Shown: positions 1 through 13,439, counted from the first letter of the stretch. The stretch is DNA of 64,000 nucleotides from Sipunculus nudus (GCA_026874595.1 CM049306.1:98387642-98451641), one strand, 5' to 3'. The notes: generated by a model not told the origin, from the letters alone. Program-made: numbers and translations.

Positions 1-327
1 TTCATTTTAAATTAAGATGGGTAGTCCTAATAAACATGTCATGTTCACGATGTGATGTGGCACTGTTTATCAACGCGGGGCGCTTATAAACATGACAGTG
101 TAAGAGGGTTTCGAATTTATCATGCTATTCAATATAAGGAGCAACATTAATCGATAACTCTGTCAGAGCTATACCAATATTTATAAAACATCTCCTTTTT
201 TTGTTCTAGATGTTTTTATCTTTTCCGATTCAGGCAATCTCAAACCCAGCTGCTACGTGAGTAATTTTTTATCCAAGTAATAAATATGCTTCCTTAATTG
301 ATGCTAATAGTAGGAATTGTTTTTCAA

Positions 328-596
328 ATCATCTCTCAGCCGAGGAGCAAGTATAATGGGAAGACTTTACCCGAGAGTCGTGTATCATTCACAAACGAGT
401 GCGCCTTTAGAGGATTCCTCGGTGTTACAGACCCATGACCCGTAGGTGCGATACACAGAGCTTGGTTCACGCCAGGATAATCATGTGTTTCCGGGATGTC
501 ACGAAGTCAGAAACCGGAATGGAATTCTGCAGATTCAACTAGTGTCTAGTAAAGCCAACATTAAAATAAAGGCGGGTACCTCCACCGAATAAAACC
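328..596 (+). repeat. SINE family B, 5'-truncated and internally deleted copy
   Basis: This stretch matches the body of the fuller copy at 45460-45840 block by block: a sequence around 'acgagtgcgcctt', then 'ttcctcggtgtta', 'gacccatgac', 'gaaaccggaat', a 'ctgcagat' block and the closing 'acctccac'. Only a remnant of the tRNA-like head is left, and about 50 bases after it are missing compared with the other copy. It was probably mobilised by a LINE. No coding role is seen. Confidence 0.7.
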
Positions 597-971
597 CCGA
601 ACATCACCTAATTTTAGTAAAACTGAATGGTAAAAGAGTTATTCTATTTAGCTGACAACCTTTTTATACGCTACTTAAGGATCAATTTTTCACACTGACT
701 GCAAAGTTGGGTTTCGTCATCAGTGTGCTTCTGAATCTTTTTTTTCTTTTTTTTTTCACCAGACTTCTTCGCATATGCATCCTGCGTACATATAATCGAT
801 TGCGATCATCGATTACACGAAAATGGTACCAAGTTAAGATTATGAACCATCAACTTAATCGGTTATTCGATACCGCACTACTACTGTCTTCCACTCGCAG
901 TCGATCTTCAAAATTCACTATTTATTAATTGAAACTATTATTTTTTTTACTTGGATCGTAGAAATAGTAAT

Positions 972-1005
<34 letters not shown>

Positions 1006-1030
1006 TAATTATTATTATTATTATTATTAG
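972..1030. repeat. Inverted (TAA)n/(TTA)n microsatellite palindrome
   Basis: About 33 bases of (AAT)n run directly into about 27 bases of (ATT)n, giving a nearly perfect 59-base palindrome. It abuts the 3' end of a minus-strand SINE (1031-1235), whose tail would read as (TAA)n. One arm may therefore be the SINE tail and the other an inverted extension. Confidence 0.85.
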
Positions 1031-1235
1031 GGACACTTTCCGTGGCTCACTTGTATTTGGTTGTCTCTGGAGGTGGAGATACCCGGATGACCCGTATTGA
1101 AAACCATCGACATAGGACGGACCACTGCAACCCACATTGATAGCCACGTCCTGGGCAACGCTCTCCGGGCGCCAGCGGAGAGAGCCGAGCTTGTTATCAC
1201 TCTACTGTTCTGGTTTCCTTTAATCTCTGACAATA
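1031..1235 (-). repeat. SINE family C, diverged copy
   Basis: Read on the minus strand it has the 'gctctctccgctggcg' block and, further on, a 'catccgggtatctccacctcc' region. These correspond to 'gctctccgctggcg' and 'ccgggtcctccggttttctcc' in the copy at 44305-44500 and to the related copy at 36855-37075. It ends in a TAA-rich tail. The short open frames on both strands here are products of this repeat. Confidence 0.55.
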
Positions 1236-2562
1236 AAAGTGAGACAAATCATACCATCACCCTTAACCGTTTCTGCTTCTTTGAAATTAACTAGGAGTCC
1301 CATATTGACTGAAAGCTCTTGCATGGTTCACGCTATACATTAACTATTCGTTAACTTAGCAGCAATATTTACAACCTTTAGACGTCTCATGCTATACACT
1401 TATACATATCTAGAGACCTAATTTATAACCTTCGGTCTATTTGAATAAAAGCCAACGGGAGGCTAAAATAGTAAAACATTTCCTTTTTATTTTCCTTGTG
1501 AGTGGGTTTCCTTGTCCCTTTAAGTATACTTTTATATATAATTGCAGTTTATTGTATACAAGTAAACTTGCATTTGTGTTTGACTAGTTTATAGGATCAA
1601 AATCTTCCTCACTAAGACAAGATCAATTCGCTTTCATCAAAAGTGTTTGAATCATGACTGATTAGAAATATATTGACTTTTTATCTTAAATTAATCGTAA
1701 TATAAAAAGATCTTGTCATTTTGCATATCCCATCGACATCGACATTTTTATTCATCTATAAACTGGAGAGGCCAACTCAATTGATAGTCACCAGCAGTCA
1801 TACAAACCTTTATTGTGTTGTGGTTATATGAGTATACATTAATAAAATAAATCCCTGCTTTCTTCTGGGTTCACACCGTATAGAATCATAAAACTGAGAT
1901 TTGTCCGACAGGTTTATAGGAAAACAGACGAGGGACTGCAGCAAATTAAAAAGTTATGTGAACCGTTCACGACGATTTTTCTATTAATAGTACTCCAAAC
2001 AGAAACAGTTTTCCTAGGCACAGCAGAAACGTTAGTTCTTATTGAATAATTTGACAATTGCCCAAGGACTACAAAGCGATGGTGCCCTTTAACACTCAAT
2101 GTAGTAATTTCCTCACAATCTTATTACGTTCTAGCATGATTGTAGCTAACGTATTTTCCTGGAAAGACGAATCTCATACTAGCAATAATCATGGGAACGA
2201 TGTAACTTTGATTTTTAAACTTCATGAAAGACATTCATGAATAACGGAAAAATATCTTCTACTGCCAGGTGATGACGTTGCACGTTGATGGTTCTTTTGA
2301 CCGAATAATACATTACTTATTTTAATGATCTCGTTTACTCTAAATCTTAAGGGGAACCCAGAGAGGACAGCTCTCAAAGAAACAGAAATTTATCAGATAC
2401 AAAACAGTGAACATCTGTTCTAAATTCCATTTGCTTATAAAACTTTTCCCGAAGATACGTGTTGCGACAAGACAGGTCGGAGAGACGCGATATTACCTCC
2501 TTCTAGTTTGATGTTTACATGGGCCATTAAATAAATGTCGCAAATGATAATTCTTTTGTTGG

Positions 2563-2563
<1 letters not shown>

Positions 2564-2609
<46 letters not shown>
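2564..2609. repeat. (TA)n microsatellite
   Basis: About 23 uninterrupted TA units. Confidence 0.95.
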
Positions 2610-2615
<6 letters not shown>

Positions 2616-3608
2616 TAATACTACACTTCACCAAAGCGTATGGCACATTACAAACAACATAACATATACAAAGATTCAAGTGTCTATTAATGTTTCCACT
2701 CACACCATAATCTTATATAGATTTAGAACACTGAAATTAACCAGAATAGTCACCATTTAGTTGTGTAAATAATGTAATAAATTACCATTGCCTTATCTCT
2801 TTAAAAAATACATAAAATTTCCTGTATTTGGGATATGCAGGGAAAGAATTACCACAGCCTGTCTGCATGTAAAGTTTCAAGTTTCCTGGGCTGATGGTCT
2901 AACTTTATTCTCGGGTAAGGATCCCTTACAAAAATATAGGTTAGCTATTTCGTTCAGGTCTACTGAAATTGATTGAAATTATAATATTTCTTTATGTGAA
3001 ACGGGATCTTTGCGTCTAAAACGATGTTTGCTTTGCTGAGGGATAAATATATGTCATTTTCAAAAATACAAGAAAAATGATAAATATGAAAACAAAAATT
3101 ATAGTGATGGGACCAGTCTTCAACAGAATTTTAAGATTTTCAGGGATCAATGCGTAGATCATATTTCATGAAAATATACATAGTCCTTCCCGAAAAATTT
3201 GATCCTGTATAAATTTACTAAATTTTACTTAATTTTACTTATATACTGAAAAAATTCCCCCATAACTTTACGAGTGCATGATAGTTACTTCTTATCCCGA
3301 CACCAAAGACAATCTAGTGGCATATAAAGTTTCGTATTAATTGTACTGCTGATCCAATTTTGCCATTTCTTCTAAGTGGAATATGTCATTGTAATCTGAA
3401 TTCCATAACAATCAATCAAACTATCTAATGTGGTCTTTTGTTTGAGGTTTTACTGAATGGATACTTCACTTCTGAGGTTTCTGTACTCAGAGAATATAAG
3501 TTACAGTGACCTAATTCTGGATTTTCAACAGTTATCCTACCTGGACCTGTCAGCATGTTGACTTTCTGGCTTAAAAGCTTCTACCTTTCGTATATAACCT
3601 CAACTGTT

Positions 3609-3611
<3 letters not shown>

Positions 3612-3655
<44 letters not shown>
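3612..3655. repeat. (TA)n microsatellite
   Basis: About 21 TA units after a short GTTTATG lead-in. Confidence 0.95.
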
Positions 3656-3659
<4 letters not shown>

Positions 3660-4479
3660 TACTTCACCATAGTGACAAGTTTTCCTGCTACAGGGTTTTA
3701 TAAAAAAATGATGGACGATGACACAGCCGCTAAGTATTTTTTAAGGGGAAAAAATAAACAACTAGCTTTAAAATCTATTCTGTTATGTTTTAATTTGTTA
3801 TACGCCTTTCTGAAGAGCCATATATTTCTGCCTGTCGAAGGAAGCTTCATCCAGCCTTTTTTCAGAAGGAAATTTGTTTAACTATAACCAGCAAATAGCA
3901 GTATCTTCAATGTCAGTTTATGGAATATATGTTGATCCTTAGGTAAAGAGCAGTTAGTGTGTTTACTGCTCTTTACCCAAGGCTTTCAAAATGCTTTCTG
4001 TGCGAAAAAGGCTGTAAGTGAAGATACTGCTTTTCACTTCAGTATTGTGGTATGTAAACGCAAATATGGTGATGTTACTGCCCTCATATATCGGGATTCC
4101 CGAAGGCTAGAACTTAGCAGATTATAGGTCTGATAGCACACATACTGCCATTGATGATTTGAAAGTTAACTCATTTTGGCCCAAACATGGACTTACTGCC
4201 TTTTGCCTTAGCACGGCAGAACGCGTCTCCATTATTTTCTCATCTTAGATCACCTTCATTTCATGATTATTAAAGACGTACATAACTTCAAGTGTCTGGA
4301 CCATGATGTGTTGACCAAAGCTACTGGAAGTCCCTTTTTATACAGAATATGGCATTCCCCAGGTTCCAAATAGTGAATTTATTCTAACGGCCAAATACAC
4401 ACACTGTACCATTTTCGGGATCCTTACCTTGTCGCGTCCTTAAGGCTTGTTCATATATAGCCGTTAAACAGATGCAACA

Positions 4480-4595
4480 CGAATCACGATAGAACCTCCG
4501 AGATTCGCCTCTGTGACTTAACCTTAAGCTATGATTTGTGAAATACCCCTAACGCTAAGATAAACCACCACAAATATGAAATATGACTTTACATC
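4480..4595 (+). repeat. SINE family A, tail-only copy
   Basis: The block 'tagaacctccgagattcgcc' and the following 90 bases align with the post-tRNA body of the copy at 29434-29645 (there 'tagaacctcagagattcgct'), including a later 'attcctaaccc'-like block seen here as 'atacccctaacg' and the closing 'aaatatgaaat'. The tRNA-like head is not recognisable. The copy is 5'-truncated or strongly diverged. Confidence 0.6.
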
Positions 4596-5989
4596 AACAG
4601 ACATTTGGACAGTCCTTAATCCGATGTCATTCCGCGGTATCGGAATAGTTTCGAGCATTAGGTTTTCCCTGATGTCTCAGCGATCAAGGCTTACGTCCCC
4701 ACTTCCTTCCGATGTTCGCTGATGTATCACGATCAGCCTCGATGTAACACCCGATGAAAAGCTAACGCTCCTTCGGGACGAATCGCGGACATCATTGGTC
4801 AAGTATGAACCTCTCTTAGCCATTCAGTCTTGATCTCCCATAAGCTTGCCATGGGCCTTGTTTCAGTGGTGACATGCCCCCCTCAATTTAAACGCTAATT
4901 TTTTAACACAGCAATTGTAAAATAAATCTGTCATTAAGATTATAGGTTCTTCATATTTTCCTCATTAATCTGTGTCATAAATTTGTAAAGTTTGCAAGAA
5001 ATATTAAAATATGGTATGCCTTTATGATCAGTCATAAACGTTAGTGTAAAAACTTTATGATTATGTATATTTGTAAATTGGAATAATTTATATCAAATTA
5101 TGAAAAATTCATTGTTGACAATTATGCAAAAATCTTTTGTTTAGCTTAAATATGAACTAAGCAATTCAGAGAATTATATTACGTCATAAGGGAGTACGCC
5201 CGGGGTTTCTTATTTCAGGGGGTGAGGGTGTTCTGCCAGTACTCCTGGGTGTTGTACCGCTCAGATGTTCTCGGCAAACAAGACCCGTGAGGCCTGCTGA
5301 CCTCATGCATCTCACAAGAACTTAGATATATTGTCCCCGTTAAAGTGACAGGATCTCTTCCCCTTGGACTGTCTTCGGCTGCTAATTACCAAATCTAAAT
5401 CCCTGTGGTCTGAGACGAATCCTACAGACCCATGCCCTACGGGATTCGGGATCTAAAGAGATGAATTTCAAATGTTTCCCGGAGGTGTATCGCTAATCAC
5501 ATTGTTCTCATATGTGACGTCTTCCTGAAGGCGGTTTCCTGGCTCTGTAATACAATATGGCTGGATGCCGGGGCTTTAAGTTTACTTTTAATGTATAAAG
5601 GGCTTGTTATTCCTTAAACTCTCATTAAAGTGGAACAAGAAGGATAAATATCTGCTTCAGGTTTCAATTTCAAATATATGAAAAAGTTTATTCACTTTCT
5701 TAAAACGTGGAAGGTTGATACAGGTTTCAAACTCACATTTTACAATTTTCGTAACACTTTAATGTTCCTGCTGTGATTTTAACGACATTGGAGAACAACA
5801 GTGTGTTTTTCTTGGTACTGATGGATTCACAGCACAAACACACAAAACTGGACACTAATGATAGCGTGTTCACCGTAAAGTTGTTGTAAAGTACACTGAG
5901 AGATGTACGGAGGGAGTGAAATGAGTGCCTGGACTTAAACAAGCGAGTGCTTCCGGGCAGTAACTGGCGCAGCTAAGTCTGTCATTACA
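4596..5989. other. No gene recognised
   Basis: Mixed-composition DNA with GC-richer patches near 4630-4860 and 5190-5560. These are not matched elsewhere in the window and have no long open frame. The distal promoter of the neuropeptide-type gene could lie here, but no specific element is evident. Confidence 0.4.
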
Positions 5990-6218
5990 AAGCATGTTTA
6001 GTCGCCTCGGGAGGCAGGCCGCAGATTGCACCGTGGGGGGAGTTTCGTCCCGACTTTATCGTTGGCATTCATTATCCAAGCGTGCCCGTGGCTCCCCCGC
6101 CAAATGCACATACCTTAAACGCCCTGTTTCTGCATTGGTTAATAAACAGCCCGGCACCAAGAGGGCTACCTCGCCTACCAAAAGTTGCCGTAACTAGAGC
6201 GATCCCGGAGAAGGAACA
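5990..6218 (+). promoter_or_regulatory. Probable 5' UTR / proximal promoter of the neuropeptide-type gene
   Basis: This stretch is clearly GC-richer than its surroundings and runs directly into exon 1. An in-frame TAG at 6195-6197 lies 24 bases before the ATG at 6219, so translation cannot begin further upstream in this frame. The start context is 'aacaATGc', with A at -3, which is favourable for animal initiation. No clear TATA box is seen, so the transcription start cannot be placed. Confidence 0.5.
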
Positions 6219-6273
6219 ATGCGGACGCTTCAGAAACTCTTGCTGCTCCTGGCAGTGATGAAGACAGCGGCCG
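6219..6273 (+). CDS. Neuropeptide-type precursor, exon 1 (signal peptide)
   Basis: This exon encodes MRTLQKLLLLLAVMKTAA plus the first base of codon 19. It has a basic n-region (MRTLQK), a hydrophobic core (LLLLLAVM) and a small-residue c-region (TAA), which is a typical secretory signal peptide. The exon ends at 6273 and is followed by a consensus donor, G|GTAAGT. The ATG is chosen because it is the first in frame after an upstream TAG and has A at -3. The only partner found downstream that continues the frame sensibly is the acceptor at 25500-25501: the leftover G joins 'at' to make GAT (Asp19), a phase-1 join, which is common after signal-peptide exons. The product should enter the secretory pathway, with cleavage probably after Ala18 or near Gly22. 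The two-exon structure is inferred from sequence alone. An intervening small exon cannot be excluded. Confidence 0.8.
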
Positions 6274-7543
6274 GTAAGTACATCTCACGGCTGTTGTCAA
6301 GGAAACTCAGCATCATTAACTTTAAGGTTTGATACAACTGGCTGGTTTTATGGTGATTTGGGCCGTACTGAGTTCTAAAAAATATTGACATTATGAGATA
6401 ATCTAAATTTTTTTTATGATCTTGTCTTGATAGTTTCAACTCCCGCGGCACGCGGGGACCAAGTTTGAAATATGTTATTAAATGTTAACGTAATATGGTA
6501 TACCAAGAAAATAAAGTGAGACTCATTTGTTGCCAACATTAAATATTCTTTTTACTTTGCAGTTTAAAGAAAAAGTACTAAATTTTGCTTACATATATTG
6601 CCCGTGTCTATGTTGTAGACATTGTAATAGGTGTACATTTTAATAAACGAAACCTATTTAGGTGAAAAGTGAAATTAAAAAAAAAAGAACTTGAGCGGCT
6701 GCATAGTATATCCGCTTCTTATTCTTTTTTTTCATGTTCCATTTACTATCTTTTTTTCTGATCACTGTACAAGGTAGCATGTGAATTTAATCATTATCTC
6801 CGGTAATAGTTATATCAGAGAGTGTAGGGTCAACATTTCTCATATTTTTTCCTTTTTTTACACCTGAAACTCCTTTTTTAATCCCAGCTTTCAGCTTTTT
6901 ACGTTGCTTTGACGCTTTATGTATAATCACGTTATCTTATATTTTTAGGAGATAATTACTATTAAATGGACGACTTGATATGTGAACTGAAAACTAAATT
7001 TGATTTAGATAAATGTTTAATAGATACAGCTGTCCTTTTTGGTATTTTATGTCAAAGGGAATAACTTGGCATATGTATCCGACAAGAGTCAGGGTATTAT
7101 CATTTGCTAAAGCACTGGTATAGAGTGTTAATTAACTTTACCGTGCGAGGGGGTTATTTGTTACCATACATTTTCCGTTGTTTTATTTTTGGAATTCATT
7201 AGCAGAATTTTGCAAAAACTATAGAATCGAACTCCACGAATCTCTGTGGAAGGGCGTGAAATGGACCAGGAAAGACTCAATTAGATTGTTGATTCGGATA
7301 TAATTCACATCCAGCAGGATTTGTTTGCTTCCGTGCAGTCCTGTTCTTTGACTATATCTTTAAGACGAAAATATCAGATGGCAGACCTCTGAACTATTAA
7401 TATATATATAAATATATATATTTATATAATATACAAATATAGATATGTATACCCATTTATACGTCACATTGATACTGTTAATTTTAGACTGAGAATGTTA
7501 AAGATTTTGTTTCGTAGCTATGTATGAGTCTGTGGAAATGTAG

Positions 7544-8182
7544 CTCGCCAAGCAGGTGAGCGCCAAAACAAAACAACCAATAATTAGAAAAAAAGAGAAA
7601 CAAGCATTACTATCAGTAAGCAAGATATGCCTTTATCCAGAAAATGACGCGCCAGAAACATATCAGAAACTATTCATCGTGCTTGATTTCGCTGAGCGAA
7701 TCCCAGCGTTGACGTCACAAAGTCCTAATAAAGCATCCTCAGTTCAATGTTATAATTTTGTTTCAGTTAATGAATATAAGGTTCACCTAAAAAATAATCC
7801 AGTAGCAAATAATGGAAAATCGATGGAAAATACTTTTAAGAATATGTCGTTGATACTTCAGACTTACACAATTCAGTCAAACGTTATTGTTTATATGGGC
7901 AACTTCTTTGCAAAGAGAGTTAATGGTAACTGGCAGTCAGTCAGGAGCAGATGCTGGTTTGAACATTTGGTCGTCAGTGAACATATCTTGCAACATACTC
8001 ATTGCCAATTATTCAAAACTCCTGTATGTTGTTCCACAATGTTTTCAAAAGGTTCTTTACTTTATTTCCTCTTCCAAATATTTAAGGTAGGCCTATTTAA
8101 ACCAATGCGACGTTCTGAATGTGTTACAATGCGGAAGTTGGTCGTTTCGCCAACATTTGAGTGTATATTGATTTTCAAATAA
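7544..8182 (+). other. Long open frame without an early ATG, intronic, unknown
   Basis: This 639-base stretch has no stop (TAG at 7541, TAA at 8180) and is the longest open frame in the window. No in-frame ATG occurs in roughly its first 90 codons. The translation is rich in Lys, Ser and Val, and I recognise no domain. AG|GTGAGC at its left edge and AAG|GTAGGC near 8086 look like splice donors, so part of it could be an exon. A frame this long is moderately surprising in such AT-rich DNA. I do not call it a gene. Confidence 0.2.
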
Positions 8183-9464
8183 TGCATGATTAGTGTGAAA
8201 GACTTTCACCTGCAACATTTCACTAAATTTAAATTTAAATTTAGGTGCCTGTAATACCCATGGTTACTGGATTACGCGATGGCTAAATTTTGTGCTTTGC
8301 ATCTTCCGCCATTTGGTGTTTTCTTGCATTTTGAAAAGTGAAGAAAAGAATATATTCAGAAACAAGAAATTAGTTCTTCAAGCTTCAAGTTCTTCGTATA
8401 GCATTATAGTGAATTAATGCTTTCCGCGCCATTAATTAATACATTTTCTTCACTTTAGGAGAGGAGCGTTTGACCTAATGTATCAATTTTTGTTCCTGTT
8501 TTTTTTGCATTTTATTTGACTACCCAAAGGCTGTCTAAACACGTCTCATTAGGGATTGTTAAACTGTTTTCATCGAGACAAGGAAGTATTTCATGTCTCT
8601 CGGAATTTCGATTCATACTGCTGGATATTTGTTTGTTCATCAGTCCGATTGTTACTGGTGTTGCCATCTGGTGGATGAATCGGTGACTAGGAAGACATGG
8701 AGGCAAGAATTGCATAAGTGAATTGAGGAATAACTTATTCGGTGAACTTCTTAAAAGTTTTCTCTAATATTTACGCCACAGTCATAAATTCATCTTAAAA
8801 TCTATTGTTTTGACGTTGATTGACTGAACGGTACATGAATGTTTCTGCGTGTCAAATAGTGTCGAAACTGATATTTGATAAAATGGACAACTATAAGGAT
8901 TTGGATATGTATCTAAAACCTTCGGAGAACATGTTCCCTACATAAGACTGCAGCTTACAAATGTACATTTGCCAAAGCCTTGATGACGTACAAGGTATTG
9001 CGGGAGCGTTACGTATAAGCGTCCAGTGTTCTTATATATGGTCCATTAAGACTCCTACACAAGAGCAGATCGGAACTGTCAAAGACTAATAGACTCACAT
9101 TTAAGCTTCGAATTAGAGGCCCCAGGCTACTTCCCTTTAATTTAATTCAGTATATTCTTGTCACGAAGAGATACCAGAATATTTAGAGGGATCGGCCGGA
9201 TAGACTAGCGACAGATTTTAACTGATCGTGACCTAAAAGTTCATCATCCTTATTGATTTTAAGGACAAATGTTACCATTGTCACTGGTATTTCTGTAGGG
9301 TGAAGTCCCGGTAAAAGTAAATACCTGTGACTCAAGCTTTAATTTATGATTTTGAAATCAAAAGGAAAGAGACAACAATATTTTAGTAACTTGCTTTACA
9401 ATAATAAATTCACTGAACCACTACACTAAATGACAACAAAGGACCTCATAGACCTTCATATTGG

Positions 9465-9960
9465 CTGACATATAGAGCTCTGCAGCACTATCCATGTAGG
9501 CCAATTCGTAAAGGTTAAAAGTGAAATATTCTTGTAGGATAAGCTACATGGCATATTTTCTTTTGAGCCAATACGTAAAGCTGAAAGGCGAATATTCTCT
9601 GAGGCCAACATATATGCTCATAAGACCAATATCCATGTGGTTCGATATAACAAGCTATCACCCTTAGATGTCCTCTCGGGCTGACATATAAGGCTGCAAA
9701 TAAAATATACTACACGATATAATCTTAGTTTATAATCGTGTTATACCAATGTAAAAGTAATAAAAAATGCTTAATATGGTAGGCTGATATGCATAGTTAC
9801 AAGGTAATATTAAACAGATATCGATATATAAAGCAACTAGGATAATATCCTATACCTAGCATAATACATAATGCTATAGTGGAATTAACCTCGGTGCCAA
9901 ATGTTTAAAGCTACTGAGCGGATTTCCTCAAAGTTAGATATACAAGCTGCAGGGACCACT
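9465..9960 (+). repeat. Old degenerate minisatellite, ~38-bp unit
   Basis: Successive blocks follow a loose pattern of 'ggctgacatata-agctgca', then 'gaatattc', then 'tgtagg'. Examples begin near 9467 (ggctgacatatagagctctg), 9501 (ggccaattcgtaaaggtt), 9570 (agccaatacgtaaagctg), 9603 (ggccaacatatatgctca), 9680 (ggctgacatataaggctg) and 9782 (ggctgatatgcatagtta). Spacing is mostly 34-40 bases. The units have drifted far apart, so the array is ancient. Confidence 0.55.
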
Positions 9961-10855
9961 TCTCCTCTCACGAGGATTACATTATAAAACCCTGGTAAAC
10001 CGTGATGTATCCTCGTTCGCCAAACCGAGCAACTTCACTCAGCCATTAGCCAGGTGTAAACACTGCCCTTTGTAATATAACTTCCAGTTTTACTTTTATT
10101 TAACATTGCTAATGGAAGATGGGCAATTTTTTAAATTTATATATTTAGAATTGTCTTGCCAGGAAATTTAATATGTTGAGAAATATTTATTCTTAATAAA
10201 GAGACCAGGTACTATATGCGCGTTAAAAAGTTGAACACAAGAATAATGGATACGAGGTTCATTATGGTTTTATTACTGAACAAATTATATTGATGATGGA
10301 AGAAACAATTAGCTGAACATTCATTTTATATCTACAAATAATATATAACTATGTAAAAGTATGACATTTAAAAGAAATTCATAAATGTTTTTATCATTGT
10401 TGAAAGAATAAAGTACAGAAAAGAACCAAGAACCAGGAAACATGTTATTTTACACAGAAATGATTAAATTGGAAGTAAGATTTTTATTTTTATCAAATAT
10501 ACCAGGTAACTCAGGTATGTAGTAATTAAAGTATTATAATGAAACTACCAGGTAATGACCGAGTTAACTGGTAAAATGGAAATAAGATTAGTATCATAAT
10601 AAAATTAAAAAAAAATCGTTTTCTTTTAAACGTTATTTTTAAATACATAATACCCTTTCATTGTCCTTTGCAAACCTGTAGAAAAGTTTGACTAAATATT
10701 ATTAAAAAATGTCCATTGTTTTGAGAGAGCATCAACTTAAATTTAGATTTATTTTTTCTGAAAGACTATACTCATACATGCTTAGTTATGGCCAAACACC
10801 ATCAGCTCTGAATGACCTCACCCTTCCAAAGTGTATGACCTCATTTATGCTAACT

Positions 10856-10873
10856 GGGGGGGGGGGGGGGGGG
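10856..10873 (+). repeat. Poly-G tract (18 G)
   Basis: Uninterrupted run of 18 guanines, one of eight G or C homopolymers of at least 11 bases in this window. Confidence 0.95.
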
Positions 10874-13003
10874 AATTTCCCTAAAATATACCCTGTATAG
10901 TGTTCCATTGTGACAACCGCACAACCTCAATACAATCTTAGTAATACAAAGAAATCGTAACTGGTAGTAGGGTCCATACCAATGCTTCTTGAAGAACAGA
11001 TGAGCCACTTCTAATTGATTGATCACAACATCAAATCGAAAACGAAACAAAATATCTCTATTTTCTCTTTCAGAATTAATTAATGTTATTCTCATTCATC
11101 GCCCCATCATAAAATAGTTAGATCAATGAACAACATAACCTTTCTCTGAATGTTAGCTGTGCTCTTGTTTAAACAAATATTTAGTGATATCTGTTAAAAT
11201 GAAATAAATAAAAATTACTTAAATAAGCTTTAATTGAAAATGGTGTTGATTTCAAACCAAATTGTAATTAATCAATTACTGCCAATTGTGTCTTCAAATC
11301 TATGAAGATAGAATGTCATATTTCAAAATGCAGAGACTTTGGTTGCTTTGGCAGATAGAAAAAATCTGCCATCAGAAGGCCTGGATGCCCGCCATTACTT
11401 CATGTGTCACTCTAGACGTGCAAACTAATGCAACAAGCTGAACCGATAATTAACAACGTGCTCAAAAGCACAGCTGATCACCAAATAGGCACGTCTAGGG
11501 TGGCTTTTTGTCCTGTAGATTGATTGTTCTGCTCAGACCCCCTACCCCTTCTACCAGCAGCAACCAGAGGGCGGTGATGCTAAATATAGTCCGTCCATCA
11601 AATAAAATGAAACTTCTGCAGCCTGTTTCCTTGTTATATGAACAGATCTGTAATGTAAGAAACAAGTGGGGACATGGATCTGATTCCGGACTCGTGTCCA
11701 ATTTTGACTAGATGGTCAAGGACCTGGAATTGGACCCAGGGAAGCCAGACTAATTCCAACCAGAGTTCAATAAAGAAACCCCATTAATTTAGGTTCAAAC
11801 GTTCCAGTTGACAGCTAACCTTTATATGTGTAAATATTTCCAAGAAAATATCAAAACGTTAGAAGTTACTGTATGTTTTGCACGTAAAGGTATACATCTT
11901 AGAACCATTGTGGGACTGTGTGTTCTGTAATTATCATGTCATGTTTATACAGTTCCGAACAGGGAGCAGATATGCAAGGCAGAAGATATGACAAAATATC
12001 TGTGTAATCTTAAGCTGTCTTGAATTTATTGGACTGATATATAAATGGTTGTAAGATGTCTGTAGCTATGATAATGAGAAATCATTCTACAAATTAAAAA
12101 TAAAAAATGTTCGTCAATAAAGTATTTCATGCTGTTCATAAAAATCTTACTCAGCTTTAATTGGCGTCTTCATGTAGGTGGTGTAAGGTAACAATGAAGT
12201 AATTGTATAATTAGTTAAGTTTAGTTATTAAGTTAAAGTTTAGTAAAGTTTATTATTTAGTGTTTTCAAGTTTTAGAATAGACATTTAGTTACAAGATTA
12301 TTGTCATTGAGACCTGGAATGTAGTATGTTATTAACTTCCTGTATAATTCTATATAATCACTGAATTTAAACCATTGAAATGAGAGGGCAAGAGTCCTTC
12401 TTATGACATATTTTATCAAATCAACTGATTGTTTCATCTTAGAACTTTTCAGTACGTTTATATGTTCCAGTATACCTATTTTCATTGTCACACTTCTAAA
12501 ATTAAAAATATAGGATATGTTGTCCTTTCTTACCTTTTGTTTGAGATTATAATATTACAATGAAAATCATACTCTTTGGTTTTTAAGTGACACAGATCAT
12601 CAACAGTAGAAATATAATGCCTTTGTATCATTTTACGGTAAATAACTTAATATCTTGTATCAGATGGAGGCTTCCGAGTTAAATGTGTATCATTTTGAAA
12701 TATGTAGGAAAGAAAATTGAACGTAGCATTTTTCATTACACTTTTCTCTCTTGAACCGAAATCATTTTAACTCTATATTAAAACTGAAAAAAATATGTGA
12801 ACCAGCACACAGATATATAAAAAAACCTCTTTAAGAATTATTTAATGAACTCGTACAAGAACTCAGTTTTCACAGGTTTCTGACTTCAATTAGGTTCGAC
12901 TACAAAGGTGATTTGTACTGCAAAAAAAAAAACCTCATCCACATCACTGTATGGTTGGAAGAATACTTTTCTTTTGACATATAGAATAATTTAGATTATT
13001 CAA

Positions 13004-13007
<4 letters not shown>

Positions 13008-13056
<49 letters not shown>
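13008..13056. repeat. (TA)n microsatellite
   Basis: About 24 TA units. Confidence 0.95.
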
Positions 13057-13058
<2 letters not shown>

Positions 13059-13439
13059 CATATATGTGGCGTTAGTATATAGGATCACAGCGTGGGAGAG
13101 ACCACGGAAACAAGATCTAATGTAATTATCACCACATTGAATGTATACACAGCAATATCTGGAGATTTAGATGAATAGTATCGTTACATTAAAATTTACT
13201 GATACAGTACAGACAGAGGATGGGAAATGAGATACACTTCGCACTCAAAGTTATAGAATAGTGTATGTGCTACATGTCATGTGTACGACAACCAGAAAAA
13301 AGAGATGGACGGAAGCCAGCTAGTACTGTTAACATACGATCATATCTCTCCTGTGTAACTAATTCTCAGGAGGAATCAAGCCGCTGTAAGTTTTGAGCTG
13401 TGATGAATTCACTGTCAGTGTTAATGTGTATATGTAATT

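Larger units (their letters stand above)
1236..4479. other. No gene recognised
   Basis: AT-rich DNA with only short chance frames. It contains two (TA)n runs, listed separately. I see no spliceable exon with a convincing protein, and no RNA gene. Confidence 0.5.
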
